Source of the DNA: Burkholderiaceae bacterium
GTDB lineage: Bacteria > Pseudomonadota > Gammaproteobacteria > Burkholderiales > Burkholderiaceae_B
Direction of reading: 5' to 3'
DNA: 64,000 bases
NCBI GenBank assembly: GCA_030728985.1
Contig: JANQYI010000008.1
Location: 46,966-110,965 of the forward strand
Each line of letters opens with the position of its first letter. Position 1 is the first letter of the stretch. Positions 30,481-39,871 of this stretch are shown here, one piece after another. The notes beneath the pieces are model-generated. The model had not been told where the DNA came from, did no database searches, and saw only the letters and a list, made by a program, of their open reading frames with translations. The position numbers and the translations under genes were made by a program.

Positions 30481-31281
30481 TTGCTGCGCATCACCTCACT
30501 GAACCTCAATGGCATTCGCTCCGCCTACAACAAAGGCCTGCTTGAATGGCTGAAATCACATCAGGCGGATATTCTTTGCCTTCAGGAGCTCAAAGCGCAT
30601 CTGGCGGACATTCAGCACGACTACCAACATCCTCTAGACTACACCGGACATTTTTGTGCAGCCGAAAAAAAAGGCTACAGTGGGGTCGGTCTCTATTTAA
30701 AACAACAGCCAGAGCGTGTACTCACCGGAATCGACTGTCCGGAGTTTGATCAAGAAGGTCGCGTCATTCGCGCTGACTGGTCCAACCTGACCGTCGTCAG
30801 CGCTTACCTCCCCTCAGGCTCCAGCGGCCCAGAACGACAGGAAGCCAAGTTTCGCTTCCTCGCTAAATTTGGCCCTTGGTTACAAGCCATGATGGACGAT
30901 CATAAAAAAACTAAGCGCGAATACGTCATCTGTGCAGATTGGAACATCGCGCACAAAGAAATCGACCTCAAAAACTGGAAATCCAATCAGAAAAACTCTG
31001 GTTTCACCCCTGAGGAGCGCGCATGGGTCACGCACACCCTCGAAGAAATCGGCTTTGTAGACGTGTTTAGAACTCTCGATCCCAGCCCAGAGCAATACAC
31101 CTGGTGGAGCAATCGTGGGCAGGCCTGGGCCAAGAATGTAGGCTGGCGTCTGGACTACCAACTCGCCACGCCGGGGATTGCTGCACTGGCGCGTTCAACC
31201 AGCATTTACAAAGATGAACGTTTCTCTGATCACGCCCCGTTCACCATCGATTACGACTTTATACTCGCAGCAAAAGCTTAG
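30481..31281 (+). CDS. xthA: exodeoxyribonuclease III / AP endonuclease
   Basis: Base-excision-repair nuclease of the EEP (exonuclease-endonuclease-phosphatase) family, 266 residues. The start is TTG at 30481, with a well placed AGGAG seven bases before it; the protein then begins LRITSLNLNGIRSA as expected. Catalytic motifs are LCLQELKA (metal glutamate), SAYLPSGSSGPERQ, CADWNIAHKEID, RLDYQLATP and SDHAPF (catalytic Asp-His). Divergent from pyrE; ends in a four-base convergent overlap with the AmpG-like gene. Confidence 0.94.
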   Translation: MLRITSLNLNGIRSAYNKGLLEWLKSHQADILCLQELKAHLADIQHDYQHPLDYTGHFCAAEKKGYSGVGLYLKQQPERVLTGIDCPEFDQEGRVIRADWSNLTVVSAYLPSGSSGPERQEAKFRFLAKFGPWLQAMMDDHKKTKREYVICADWNIAHKEIDLKNWKSNQKNSGFTPEERAWVTHTLEEIGFVDVFRTLDPSPEQYTWWSNRGQAWAKNVGWRLDYQLATPGIAALARSTSIYKDERFSDHAPFTIDYDFILAAKA

Positions 31282-32564
31282 ACACCCGCGGCATCGATAC
31301 GTTCGATATCGCGGCGACGCCACCACAACAACAACAAGCCCGGCAAGGCAATCACCACCGTGATCAAGAAAAAAGTAGGCCATCCCGCAAATAAAACCAG
31401 TGGAGGCGTTAGCGGTCCTGCGAGGTAAGTACGGCCCACCGCAGATAGCGCAGACAACAAGGCAAACTGGGTGGCAGAAAACTCTCGGTTACACAGCCCC
31501 ATCAATAAGGCGACAAACGCAGCGGTGCCCATGCCTCCACACAAGTTCTCAAGGCTCACACCTGCGGCCATCAAGAATACATTGTGTGGTCCAACAGAAA
31601 TAACCCAATAGCCAAGATTGGAAACTGCCTGCAGCAAACCGAAAAACATCAACGATCTGTAAAGACCTAGTTTCGCCATGAGCGTACCACCCATCAGCGC
31701 ACCCACGATCGTCGCAGTCAAACCCAACAGCTTATTGACCGTTCCGACCTCAGTCGCCGAATAGCCTGCAGCCCGCAAGAGAAACGTCGTCGAAAGCGCG
31801 CCCGCGAACGCGTCACCGAGCTTGTAGAGAACAATTAATAGCAAGACCGTGATAGCTTCAGGTCGACTGAAAAACTCCTTGAAGGGCTCAAACACCGCCC
31901 TCGAAAGCGAGCGTGGCGTCTGGGCGGGCACCTCAGGCTCAGGGGCCCAAAGCGTGGCAAGCGCGACCACCAGCATCAACGCCCCCATCAACATATAGGT
32001 GTAACCCCAACCTAGCCATTGATCCGCCAAAATCAAGGCCAACCCCCCAGAGGTCAACATTGCGAGCCGATAGCCCAGCACAGACAAGGCAGCCCCAGCG
32101 CCTCTTTCTTCTTTGCGCAGGACATCGCTGCGGTAGGCATCAAAAGCAATATCCTGCGTCGCAGAACAAAAAGCCACAGCGACTGCAAGTAATGCGAGCG
32201 GTAACAGGCTTTGACCTGGAGACATCAACCCCATGGCCATGATGCCTAGCGCGAGCAACACCTGCATCACAAGCATCCACCCTCGCCTACGTCCTAAAAA
32301 TGGCGGGGCGTAACGATCAATCAACGGGGCCCAGAGAAACTTCAGCGTATACGCCGTTCCTACTAAGGTCAGAAAGCCGATTTCTTGGAGAGAAACTTGT
32401 TCAAGCGTTGCCCACGCTTGCAAGGTCCCACCCGTCAGCGCCAGGGGCAAGCCACTCGCAAAACCCAGTGCCAGCAAAGGCGCGATACGCTTACTGGTGT
32501 AGAGTTTCGAGGCGGGAACGGTCTGCGTCTCGACGCCTGATTGCGGTGTTTGTTGATTAGTCAT
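31278..32564 (-). CDS. ampG: AmpG-like muropeptide permease (MFS)
   Basis: Inner-membrane major facilitator, 428 residues and about 12 hydrophobic segments. It begins LYTSKRIAPLLALGFASGLPLALTGGTLQAW and carries LGRRRGWMLVMQ and CSATQDIAFDAYRSDVL, all typical of AmpG, which imports anhydro-muropeptides from wall turnover for recycling. I start at ATG 32564 because AGGTGA (spanning the metW stop) is five bases upstream; a GTG at 32573 overlaps metW. In other bacteria AmpG feeds AmpR-controlled beta-lactamase induction; no ampR or ampC is in this window. Confidence 0.9.
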   Translation of the reverse strand: MTNQQTPQSGVETQTVPASKLYTSKRIAPLLALGFASGLPLALTGGTLQAWATLEQVSLQEIGFLTLVGTAYTLKFLWAPLIDRYAPPFLGRRRGWMLVMQVLLALGIMAMGLMSPGQSLLPLALLAVAVAFCSATQDIAFDAYRSDVLRKEERGAGAALSVLGYRLAMLTSGGLALILADQWLGWGYTYMLMGALMLVVALATLWAPEPEVPAQTPRSLSRAVFEPFKEFFSRPEAITVLLLIVLYKLGDAFAGALSTTFLLRAAGYSATEVGTVNKLLGLTATIVGALMGGTLMAKLGLYRSLMFFGLLQAVSNLGYWVISVGPHNVFLMAAGVSLENLCGGMGTAAFVALLMGLCNREFSATQFALLSALSAVGRTYLAGPLTPPLVLFAGWPTFFLITVVIALPGLLLLWWRRRDIERIDAAGV

Positions 32565-32569
32565 CAGAG

Positions 32570-33193
32570 TCACCTCGCCGTAAATCGATACGCTGCTAGC
32601 GTACTACGCCAACCTGCAAAAAATTTCACCTCATGCTGATCATTAAAGGTCGCACGCTCGAGGATCGTGAACGCAAGCGTATTGGCCAGCCGCTCAAAAT
32701 CCTTGAGCGTGCAAAGATGAATATTAGGGGTGTTGTACCAGTCGTAAGGCATCTGACCCGTGACGGGCATCCGACCACGCAAAATCGACCAACCGTGTGG
32801 CCAATAACCAAAGTTGGGAAAAGAAACGATCCCCTCACGCGCCACGCGCGCCATTTCGCGCAAAATATGCTCAGTATTGTGCATGGACTGCAGCGTCTGG
32901 GACAAGACGACCGTATCGAACTGCTGATCGTCAAACATCGCCAAACCATCTTCGAGATTTTGCTGAATCACATGCACGCCGCGTTGCACGCAACTCAAGA
33001 CACGGTCATCGCTGATTTCAACGCCGACAGCCTGCACGCTTTTTGACTGCTGCAAGTGCGCAAGCAGCGCACCGTCACCACAACCCAAATCCAATACACG
33101 GCTGTTGGGTTGAACCCACTGCGCAATCCGCGCCAAATCTCCGCGCAGATCACCGTCCAGCGTTTGTCCGCTCAATTTGAGTGGTTCACTCAT
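32570..33193 (-). CDS. metW: methionine biosynthesis protein MetW
   Basis: SAM-dependent methyltransferase-like protein, 207 residues, that in betaproteobacteria and relatives accompanies MetX and is needed for its full activity. The class I fold motifs are [17 protein letters not shown] (SAM-binding), [10 protein letters not shown] and [14 protein letters not shown], followed by [11 protein letters not shown]. Its ATG overlaps the metX stop (ATGA), so the two are translationally coupled and share the riboswitch leader. Confidence 0.95.
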   Translation of the reverse strand: MSEPLKLSGQTLDGDLRGDLARIAQWVQPNSRVLDLGCGDGALLAHLQQSKSVQAVGVEISDDRVLSCVQRGVHVIQQNLEDGLAMFDDQQFDTVVLSQTLQSMHNTEHILREMARVAREGIVSFPNFGYWPHGWSILRGRMPVTGQMPYDWYNTPNIHLCTLKDFERLANTLAFTILERATFNDQHEVKFFAGWRSTLAAYRFTAR

Positions 33194-34431
33194 GCTGGCA
33201 CCCCGCTCGCTTTCATGTCAGAGCCCGGCGCTTGAGATAAAGTGGCCGCAATTCGCAAAAAATAGGCGCGCATCAACTTGTGATAGCGCGAGTCATCAAG
33301 CAAAAAAGCATCGTGTCCGTGCGGCGCATCGATCTCTGCATAGGTGGCGGGCTGACCATTTTTAAGCAAGGCCTGCACGATTTCGCGGGAACGCTCGGGA
33401 GGAAACCGCCAGTCCGTCGTAAAAGACACCAATAGGAAATCAGCCTGCGCAGGTGCGATCGCACGGGCGAAATCGCCCCCCGTACGTTTTGCCGGATCAA
33501 AATAATCCAGGGCACGCGTAATGAGCAAATAGGTATTGGCATCAAAATATTTAGAAAACTTTTCACCCTGATAGCGCAGATAGGACTCCACCTCAAACTC
33601 TACGCCATAACCATAATGATAAGCACCATCGGCCGCAGGTTCACGCTGTGTCCTGCCAAACTTTTCAGCCATATCATCGTCAGAAAGATAGGTAATGTGG
33701 CCAATCATGCGCGCCACGGACAAACCATGTCGCGGCACCGTATTATGCGCATAGTAATCGCCACCATGGAATTCCGGGTCCGTGATGATGGCGCGACGAG
33801 CGACCTCATTAAAGCCGATATTTTGTGCTGATAAACGCGGCGTACTGGCGACCACTACGCAATGCGCGACGCGCTCGGGCAAGGTCATCGCCCAACTCAA
33901 GGCCTGCATCCCACCGAGCGATCCGCCCATCACAGCAGCAAAACGTGTGATCCCAAGGCGATCCGCGACTCGCGCCTGCGCCAACACCCAATCTTCGACC
34001 GTCAGCACCGGAAAGGCGGCGCCCCAGGGTTTGCCTGTCTCTGGTCGAAGGCTGGCGGGTCCGGTCGAACCAAAACACGAACCCAGGTTGTTGACCCCAA
34101 TCACAAAGAAAACATTAGTATCCACCGGCTTGCCCGGACCGACCATGTTGTCCCACCAGCCAATATCCTTGGGATTTTCTGCGGAAATTCCCGCGACGTG
34201 ATGAGAGGCATTGAGGGCGTGACAAATGAGCACAGCATTGCTCGCGTCTGCGTTCAACGTTCCATAAGTCTCAATCGCCAAATCATAGGCTGAAAGTGTG
34301 TGCCCGCTTGATAAAGGAAGGGGCTCATCAAAATGCAAATATTGGGTATGGACGATGCCCACCGAACCAACGGGCGTGGGGCAGACAGCTTGTGCATCGC
34401 ACGCGTCCTGAATACTGGACGAATCAATCAT
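33190..34431 (-). CDS. metX: homoserine O-acyltransferase MetX
   Basis: Activates homoserine for methionine synthesis by acyl transfer from acetyl-CoA or succinyl-CoA; acyl choice cannot be read with certainty here. 413 residues, alpha/beta-hydrolase fold: [25 protein letters not shown], the [22 protein letters not shown] block, nucleophile elbow [11 protein letters not shown] with the catalytic serine, and the Asp/His of FTTDWRFPP and [10 protein letters not shown]. The ATG at 34431 is five bases after AAGG that belongs to the SAM-II-like leader at 34437-34491. First gene of metX-metW. Confidence 0.96.
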   Translation of the reverse strand: MIDSSSIQDACDAQAVCPTPVGSVGIVHTQYLHFDEPLPLSSGHTLSAYDLAIETYGTLNADASNAVLICHALNASHHVAGISAENPKDIGWWDNMVGPGKPVDTNVFFVIGVNNLGSCFGSTGPASLRPETGKPWGAAFPVLTVEDWVLAQARVADRLGITRFAAVMGGSLGGMQALSWAMTLPERVAHCVVVASTPRLSAQNIGFNEVARRAIITDPEFHGGDYYAHNTVPRHGLSVARMIGHITYLSDDDMAEKFGRTQREPAADGAYHYGYGVEFEVESYLRYQGEKFSKYFDANTYLLITRALDYFDPAKRTGGDFARAIAPAQADFLLVSFTTDWRFPPERSREIVQALLKNGQPATYAEIDAPHGHDAFLLDDSRYHKLMRAYFLRIAATLSQAPGSDMKASGVPA

Positions 34432-34436
34432 ACGGA

Positions 34437-34491
34437 CCTTCTTTAGCGGGATTTATGAGGCGCCCGCAAGCGGATCGAGCAAATCGGCGCC
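34437..34491 (-). promoter_or_regulatory. SAM-II riboswitch controlling metX-metW
   Basis: On the minus strand a GGCGCC (34491-34486) and GGCGCC (34464-34459) can pair as P1, the loop begins GATTT, and the 3' part carries ATAAAT (34456-34451) and GCTAAAGAAGG (34447-34437), the conserved SAM-II elements of the metA leader of alphaproteobacteria. The AAGG is also the metX Shine-Dalgarno, five bases from the ATG, so SAM binding would hide the ribosome site. This is a match by eye to the known consensus, including the pseudoknot-forming region, not a computed fold. Confidence 0.85.
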
Positions 34492-34695
34492 AATTGTTTC
34501 AAATTCTAACATCGCTGTGCGGAGTTGGCAGCTCACGAATCGAACAGAATTTTTCTATTTAGTTACAACCTGCCCACCCAGCAAACACTTTTTTACAAAT
34601 CAACACGCCATCAAAGGGATTCTGCGCATTCTAATGAAGGGCATAAACGCTCAAACTCACACATTCTTATTTGCGTCCAATGGGGATCTCTTTTC

Positions 34696-34986
34696 ATGAC
34701 AAATCCACGTCTTTCCGGACGCGAGTTGCAATGCCTGGAATGGGTATCTGCGGGCAAAACCAGCTGGGAAATCGGGCTGATCCTTGGCCTTTCAGAGCGA
34801 ACGATCAATTTTCACCTGTTCAATGCTTGCCGCAAACTCAATGTGTTCGGCCGACAAGCTGGCGTGGCACAGGCGTTGCGCCTTGGCCTGCTGACCGGTC
34901 AGCCTCACCTCAGCCGCAGCGAACGGACGAACTCGAGTGCGTTTTCATTTGAAAGAGATTGTTTCGGACCCGAAACAACCACCTGA
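34696..34986 (+). CDS. stand-alone LuxR-type HTH protein (autoinducer-receptor-like HTH only)
   Basis: A 96-residue protein whose residues 5-66 are a GerE helix-turn-helix. LSGRELQCLEWVSAGKTSWEIG and LGLSERTINFHL follow the pattern of the C-terminal domain of autoinducer-binding LuxR proteins (GKTSWEIGxILGxSERTVxFH), yet no autoinducer domain precedes it; the upstream frame back to 34525 shows nothing like one. Start ATG 34696 with a GGGG ten bases upstream, which is weak. From residue 70 on, the tail is antisense to the end of the lipoprotein gene, so it is unlikely to be folded domain. Role unknown; a DNA-binding regulator is inferred. Confidence 0.75.
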   Translation: MTNPRLSGRELQCLEWVSAGKTSWEIGLILGLSERTINFHLFNACRKLNVFGRQAGVAQALRLGLLTGQPHLSRSERTNSSAFSFERDCFGPETTT

Positions 34987-35411
34987 ATCAACATACCGCG
35001 ATGCACAACAACTTTTGCCATCAGCATGGAGGGTTGGTTGGCAACAACGGTATCCAGCGTAAAGATCTCACCTTTGAGCGCGGCTTCCGGGGCTTGCTTG
35101 CCAGCGCGAGCAGCCAAAGAAGAGACGATTGTTTTGACGAATGCGGCGCTTTTTTCGCCAGTCAGCGCTGCAGGCAAAGGCACATACCCCACCGAAAAAA
35201 CGGCATCTCCAACGGCGCACGAGATCAGAGAGAAGCTTGCAGGCGCGCCCTCGACCTCGATCTGACGCTGCTCGATTTTGGTCCGTGACGGAAACATGAT
35301 GACTCCGCGATCCTCGGCCACCGTGGATTCACGCCAGTTATATTCTGGCGTACAGCCCGCCAGCAGAGCAATCAAACAACCCAATAATGAAAGGCGAGTC
35401 AATATCCGCAC
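34905..35411 (-). CDS. conserved lipoprotein of unknown function
   Basis: 168-residue predicted lipoprotein. Signal peptide MRILTRLSLLGCLIALLAGC with lipobox LAGC, so Cys20 is the modified residue. The mature part is short and mostly beta/alpha mixed, with a KIEQRQIEVEGAP stretch and a C-terminal ENALEFVRSLRLR helix; no catalytic motif recognised. Its 3' end overlaps the convergent HTH gene by 82 bases. Upstream lies gshA on the other strand, so promoters for both sit in 35412-35543. Confidence 0.8.
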   Translation of the reverse strand: MRILTRLSLLGCLIALLAGCTPEYNWRESTVAEDRGVIMFPSRTKIEQRQIEVEGAPASFSLISCAVGDAVFSVGYVPLPAALTGEKSAAFVKTIVSSLAARAGKQAPEAALKGEIFTLDTVVANQPSMLMAKVVVHRGMLIQVVVSGPKQSLSNENALEFVRSLRLR

Positions 35412-35543
35412 AAATGATCTCTTTAAGCGTCATGGTTGGAAAACATACAAAATCATCCCAAATTGTCCTCTATTTTTGCGATAGAAGGGTACATTGGCGC
35501 ATCCCTTAAAATGTCATGATTCGTTTTAGCAATAGGTTTACCC

Positions 35544-37109
35544 GTGTCCATACTGACCCAACGTCTCGCTACCCTTCAATCCCATCCCGACGTCCTCGGG
35601 AAGTCGCAACGCGGCATCGAAAAAGAAGGGCTTCGCGTTGATCGCACCGGCACCTTGTCCATGAAACCGCATCCGGCGGCGCTTGGCTCGGCACTCACGC
35701 ATCCGCGTATTACGACCGACTACTCGGAGGCGCTGCTCGAACTAATTACCGGCACACACGCCAGTGTTGACAGCCTGATGGCTGAGCTTGACGAGGTGCA
35801 TCGCGTGGTTGCCGCCACGCTGCACGATGAGCTCATGTGGAATCACTCCATGCCAGCCAACCTCCCTGCAGACAACCACATTCCGATTGGCTGGTACGGA
35901 ACCTCGAACACCGGGATGCTCAAACACGTCTATCGACGCGGCCTGGCAGAACGTTACGGCCGCACCATGCAATGTATCGCCGGACTGCACTACAACTTTT
36001 CTTTCGATGAATCGCTTTGGGAATTGCTGGACCTGCCTCAGCCCAACGCGCAAGACCGCCGTTCGGCTGGCTACATTTCCCTCATTCGCAATTTCACGCG
36101 GCACAGTTGGTTGCTAATGTATCTTTTTGGTGCCTCACCTGCTCTTCCAAAAGAATTTCTTAGGGGAAAGACAGGGGATTTGCTCGCACTCGATGCCCAC
36201 ACCATGTACTTACCCTATGCCACAAGCCTTCGAATGAGCGATTTGGGCTATCAGAGCAAAGCCCAGTCTGGGCTCAAGCTTTGCTACAACGATCTCAACA
36301 CATTTCTTGAACGCCTGTACGACGCCGTAACCACGCCGTGGCCTGATTATCGGGCGATTGGAACCCACAGAAGCGGTGAATGGATACAACTCAATACAAA
36401 TATTTTACAAATTGAAAACGAGTTTTATTCGAACATTCGCCCCAAGCGCACGACTGGACCTTGCGAACGTCCCATTACCGCCCTCGCGGAGCGTGGCATC
36501 CAATACATCGAAGTCCGCTGCTTGGACATTGACCCCAACCAGGCGATCGGCATTTCCGCTGAAACAGCACGGTTTGTCGATGCGTTTCTATTGTTTTGCG
36601 CCCTCCAGGAGAGCCCTCCTTTTGCCGATAATGGGTGGTGCTCCGAAAGCGCCGCTAATTTTGCCAAAGTCGTCAAGTTAGGTCGCCAACCCGCGCTAAC
36701 GCTGACCAAACTCGGCAAAGAGGTGTCCCTCTCGCAGTGGGCGGATCAGCTGATGGATGATATTGCCCTATGCGCGCAGACGCTTGATCGCGCCTTGGGC
36801 GAAAACAAATATGTCAATGCGGTTATTTCCCAGCGTGCCAAGGTGGCAGACCCGTCAAAAACACCCTCTGCTCAGTTCTTATCCCAACTCAGTGCGCGTA
36901 AGGCCTCATTCCACGATTTCGTTTTGGAGCAAAGCCTGGGACATGCTCAGCGCCTCAAAGATGCGGGATTAAGTCCTGCCGAGCTCGCCGCGACGCAGAC
37001 CCAGGCCACGCAGTCCCTGTTGGAACAACAACACATTGAGGCAAACGATCAGGAAAGTTTTGATGACTATGTTTTGCGCTTTCATCAAGCACTTAAAAAG
37101 CCACGTTGA
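35544..37109 (+). CDS. gshA: glutamate-cysteine ligase
   Basis: First step of glutathione synthesis: ATP-dependent gamma-linkage of glutamate and cysteine. 521 residues, of the E. coli-type GshA family rather than the shorter family common in other betaproteobacteria. Visible motifs are QRGIEKEGLRV (ATP/metal), PRITTDYSEALLELIT, GTSNTGMLKHVYRRGLAERYG and YIEVRCLDIDPNQAIGI. Start is GTG at 35544 with an AGG nearby; no upstream ATG fits. Transcribed towards the tRNA-Arg gene on the other strand. Confidence 0.94.
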   Translation: MSILTQRLATLQSHPDVLGKSQRGIEKEGLRVDRTGTLSMKPHPAALGSALTHPRITTDYSEALLELITGTHASVDSLMAELDEVHRVVAATLHDELMWNHSMPANLPADNHIPIGWYGTSNTGMLKHVYRRGLAERYGRTMQCIAGLHYNFSFDESLWELLDLPQPNAQDRRSAGYISLIRNFTRHSWLLMYLFGASPALPKEFLRGKTGDLLALDAHTMYLPYATSLRMSDLGYQSKAQSGLKLCYNDLNTFLERLYDAVTTPWPDYRAIGTHRSGEWIQLNTNILQIENEFYSNIRPKRTTGPCERPITALAERGIQYIEVRCLDIDPNQAIGISAETARFVDAFLLFCALQESPPFADNGWCSESAANFAKVVKLGRQPALTLTKLGKEVSLSQWADQLMDDIALCAQTLDRALGENKYVNAVISQRAKVADPSKTPSAQFLSQLSARKASFHDFVLEQSLGHAQRLKDAGLSPAELAATQTQATQSLLEQQHIEANDQESFDDYVLRFHQALKKPR

Positions 37110-37115
37110 GAATGA

Positions 37116-37190
37116 TGGCGCGCCCGACAGGAATCGAACCTGTATCGAGAGCTTCGGAAACTCTTATTCTATCCATTGAACTACGGGCGC
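37116..37190 (-). tRNA. tRNA-Arg (anticodon CCG)
   Basis: On the minus strand a 75-base cloverleaf begins GCGCCCG and ends CGGGCGC-G-CCA. The anticodon stem AGAGT/GCTCT closes the loop TTCCGAA with anticodon CCG, reading CGG. The T-arm GTTCGATTC is canonical and CCA is encoded. It follows gshA by seven bases on the opposite strand. Confidence 0.95.
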
Positions 37191-37396
37191 CAACGAGAGA
37201 ATTATAGCGGCAGATGCATAATGCTCTGACTTGAAATAGGGATTAACAGCCCAGTTTCTCACCGACCTCGTCCGATGCCGCTATAATCCTAAGGCTATAA
37301 GAAAACCGTTTAACTACTATGGTTGTCTTCTTGTTCGACCGGAACTCGACACTCCGGTCACTCAAGACTCCAGCCAAAGAATCGCAGGATTTGGTC

Positions 37397-38284
37397 ATGA
37401 GCAATACGCAGCCACACGAAGAGCACGAATCTATTATCAAAACGCCAAAGCAGCTGATCACCACGATTGTTCTGTCTTTAGTAGTACCCGTCATCGTCAT
37501 CATTTTGCTGGTCAAGCTCGTCACCACCGGTGATCAGGTTGGCGCTGGTTCTGATATTTTGGGCCCCGAAGCGACACAAAAGCGCATCGCTCCGATCGCC
37601 AAGCTCGAGCTCGTTGATGCTAGCGGGCCAAAAATTTTCAAGACAGGCGTTCAGGTCTACAAAGCGGCCTGTGCAGGCTGCCATGACGCAGGAGCAGCGG
37701 GCGCACCCAAGTTTGCTGATGCTGCCGCTTGGGCAGGTCCCAATGCGACGGGTTTACAGTCCATGGTGGCGAATGCGATCAAAGGTAAAGGCGCTATGCC
37801 TGCCAAGGGTGGTAATCCTAGCTTGGACGACTTCGAAATCGAACGTGCCGTGGTGTACATGGCAAATAGCGCCGGTGGCAAGTTTGCCGAGCCTACTGAG
37901 CCAAAATCCGCCCCAGCAGTCGCTGCCGCACCTGCGATGGCTGCACCCGCCGCGGCACCGATGGTCGCTGCAGCACCTGCTGTCTCAGCACCCGTTGCTT
38001 CGGCACCCGCAGCTGCACCAACCGCTCCCGCCCCAGCAACTAACGATGTAGGTGAAAAGCTTTACAAACAAGCTTGTGCGGCGTGTCACATTGCAGGCGT
38101 TGCTGGCGCACCAAAGTTCGCTGACAAAACAGCATGGGCACCTCGCATCGCAACAGGCATGGATGCCATGGTGGCCTCCGTCATCAAAGGTAAAGGCATC
38201 ATGCCTGCTAAGGGTGGCGCCGCGAATGCGAGCGATGCTGACTTGCGTGCTGCGGCACAATACATGGTCGACGCAGCCAAATAA
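37397..38284 (+). CDS. dihaem cytochrome c (c5 family), membrane-anchored
   Basis: 295 residues from ATG 37397, with AGGA eight bases upstream. An N-terminal cytoplasmic stretch and one membrane segment (residues 20-41) anchor two periplasmic cytochrome c domains. The first has CAGCH (92-96) with Met134 in GAMPAKGG as probable axial ligand; the second has CAACH (227-231) with Met269 in GIMPAKGG. An Ala/Pro-rich linker (about 168-216) joins them, and the two domains are similar, so a duplication is likely. Probable electron carrier to a terminal oxidase. A bidirectional terminator follows. Confidence 0.92.
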   Translation: MSNTQPHEEHESIIKTPKQLITTIVLSLVVPVIVIILLVKLVTTGDQVGAGSDILGPEATQKRIAPIAKLELVDASGPKIFKTGVQVYKAACAGCHDAGAAGAPKFADAAAWAGPNATGLQSMVANAIKGKGAMPAKGGNPSLDDFEIERAVVYMANSAGGKFAEPTEPKSAPAVAAAPAMAAPAAAPMVAAAPAVSAPVASAPAAAPTAPAPATNDVGEKLYKQACAACHIAGVAGAPKFADKTAWAPRIATGMDAMVASVIKGKGIMPAKGGAANASDADLRAAAQYMVDAAK

Positions 38285-38301
38285 TCACGCATCAAACCAT
38301 T

Positions 38302-38331
38302 AAAAAAAGCCCTCTTTCGAGGGCTTTTTTT
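38302..38331. terminator. bidirectional intrinsic terminator
   Basis: AAAAAAGCCCTC, loop TTTC, then GAGGGCTTTTTTT: a perfect stem with A-run and T-run on opposite sides. It serves the cytochrome gene on the plus strand and the convergent 3-hydroxyacyl-CoA dehydrogenase on the minus strand. Confidence 0.92.
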
Positions 38332-38356
38332 CAACCACTCGCTCGGCTTGCCAGGT

Positions 38357-39871
38357 TCAGGTACTCAATAAAGACAAACCAAGTTGCACGCGGCGTTGCA
38401 GCCACAGGCTTGGACGATAGCGCGGGTCACCTGTCACGCTTTGCATATTGCGCAGAATCTCCAAAATATGTTGCGCACCTAAGGCATCGCCCAGACCCAA
38501 AGGTCCCTTGGGGTAACCCAAACCCAAACTGACGGCAAGGTCGATATCCTGGGGGGTTGCGATATCTTGCTGTGCGATATCGCAAGCCACATTGACGATC
38601 ATCGCGACAATCCGCTGCGCCACAAAGCCCGCGGAGTCCAGCACCACACTGACGCGCACATTATCCACACCAAAAATGGCATGCGCTTTTTCTTGATACT
38701 GCGGATGCGTGGCGGGGGACACCATGAGCGTACGTCTACGCGTGTGTTCGAAATCATGGAGCGTATCAAGACCCACTGTGCGTGCGGCATCAAGCTGTTG
38801 CTTGAACACAGCCGTCGAAACATCTTCGCCAAAAGGCGTCACAATAATGAGACTGTCCACATCAGGTATGTGGCCGCCTTGGATCTTGGCGCCAAGCCTC
38901 TTAAGCAACTCGACCGCGCGCGCATGACCGAAAGGATTCGCGGCGCTCACCCAAACTTTCGCTGGACCACTCAGCGTCGGTGGCGCAGACTCAAGGACCG
39001 GCTGCTTTTGACCATCCGTGTAGGCATAAAAGCCTCCCTGACTCTTGCGTCCGTATAAACCACCCGCCACGCGAACGGCGCCAATCGGAGAGGGTCTGAA
39101 GCGTGGCTCTTCGTAAAACTGATGGTAAATTGACTCCATCACGGCATGAGACACATCAAGCCCGGTCAAATCCATCAACTCAAAGGGCCCCATTTTGAAA
39201 CCGGCCTGTTCACGCATGATGCCATCGACCGTCGCAAAATCAGTCACATTTTCCTGAACAACGCGCAACCCCTCGGTATTCATGCCACGTCCCGCATGAT
39301 TCACAATAAAACCTGGCATATCTTTCGCGCGCACAGGCTTGTGTCCCATGCGAACCGATAATGCCATCAAGGCATCTCCCACCTCGGGATCAGTGCGCAA
39401 ACCATCAATCACCTCAACCACTTTCATCAGAGGAACAGGATTGAAGAAGTGATAGCCTGCAACCCGCTCAGGACGTTGGCATACTGCCGCAATCGCGGTG
39501 ATCGAAAGTGAGGAGGTATTGGAGACAAGCATGCACTGCGCAGATACGACCGACTCAAGTTGTTGAAAAAACGGCTGTTTAACCTCGAGTCGCTCAATGA
39601 TGGCTTCGATTACCAAGTCACAATCCGACAAATCCTCAATCTCATCGATCAAATACAGTTTTCCCAACGCCTCATGCGCCTGCTCCGCGGTCATTTTGCC
39701 TTTGCTGGCCAACATCGCCCAAGTATTGGTCAGTGCGTCACGCGCTGAGTTCAACGCAGCGGGGTTGGTATCGAACAGCTTGACGCGCAAGCCCGCTTGA
39801 GCGGCTATTTGCGCAATGCCTCGACCCATTGCTCCGGCACCGGCCACTCCGACTGTCTGAATCGCTTTCAT
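38357..39871 (-). CDS. 3-hydroxyacyl-CoA dehydrogenase, NAD-dependent (PaaH/PaaC-like)
   Basis: Oxidises 3-hydroxyacyl-CoA to 3-oxoacyl-CoA, in fatty-acid or phenylacetate-type beta-oxidation. 504 residues: NAD-binding GAGAMGRGIAQIAAQAG at the start, DLVIEAIIERLEVKQPFF, the catalytic AGYHFFNPVPLMKVVEVI with its histidine, and a duplicated C-terminal dimerisation domain (MPGFIVNHAGRGMNTEGLRVVQE and DSAGFVAQRIVAMIVNVAC). The doubled domain and length of about 500 favour the PaaH-type over the short FadB2 type. No paa genes are nearby. Preceded by a 281-base gap. Confidence 0.92.
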   Translation of the reverse strand: MKAIQTVGVAGAGAMGRGIAQIAAQAGLRVKLFDTNPAALNSARDALTNTWAMLASKGKMTAEQAHEALGKLYLIDEIEDLSDCDLVIEAIIERLEVKQPFFQQLESVVSAQCMLVSNTSSLSITAIAAVCQRPERVAGYHFFNPVPLMKVVEVIDGLRTDPEVGDALMALSVRMGHKPVRAKDMPGFIVNHAGRGMNTEGLRVVQENVTDFATVDGIMREQAGFKMGPFELMDLTGLDVSHAVMESIYHQFYEEPRFRPSPIGAVRVAGGLYGRKSQGGFYAYTDGQKQPVLESAPPTLSGPAKVWVSAANPFGHARAVELLKRLGAKIQGGHIPDVDSLIIVTPFGEDVSTAVFKQQLDAARTVGLDTLHDFEHTRRRTLMVSPATHPQYQEKAHAIFGVDNVRVSVVLDSAGFVAQRIVAMIVNVACDIAQQDIATPQDIDLAVSLGLGYPKGPLGLGDALGAQHILEILRNMQSVTGDPRYRPSLWLQRRVQLGLSLLST

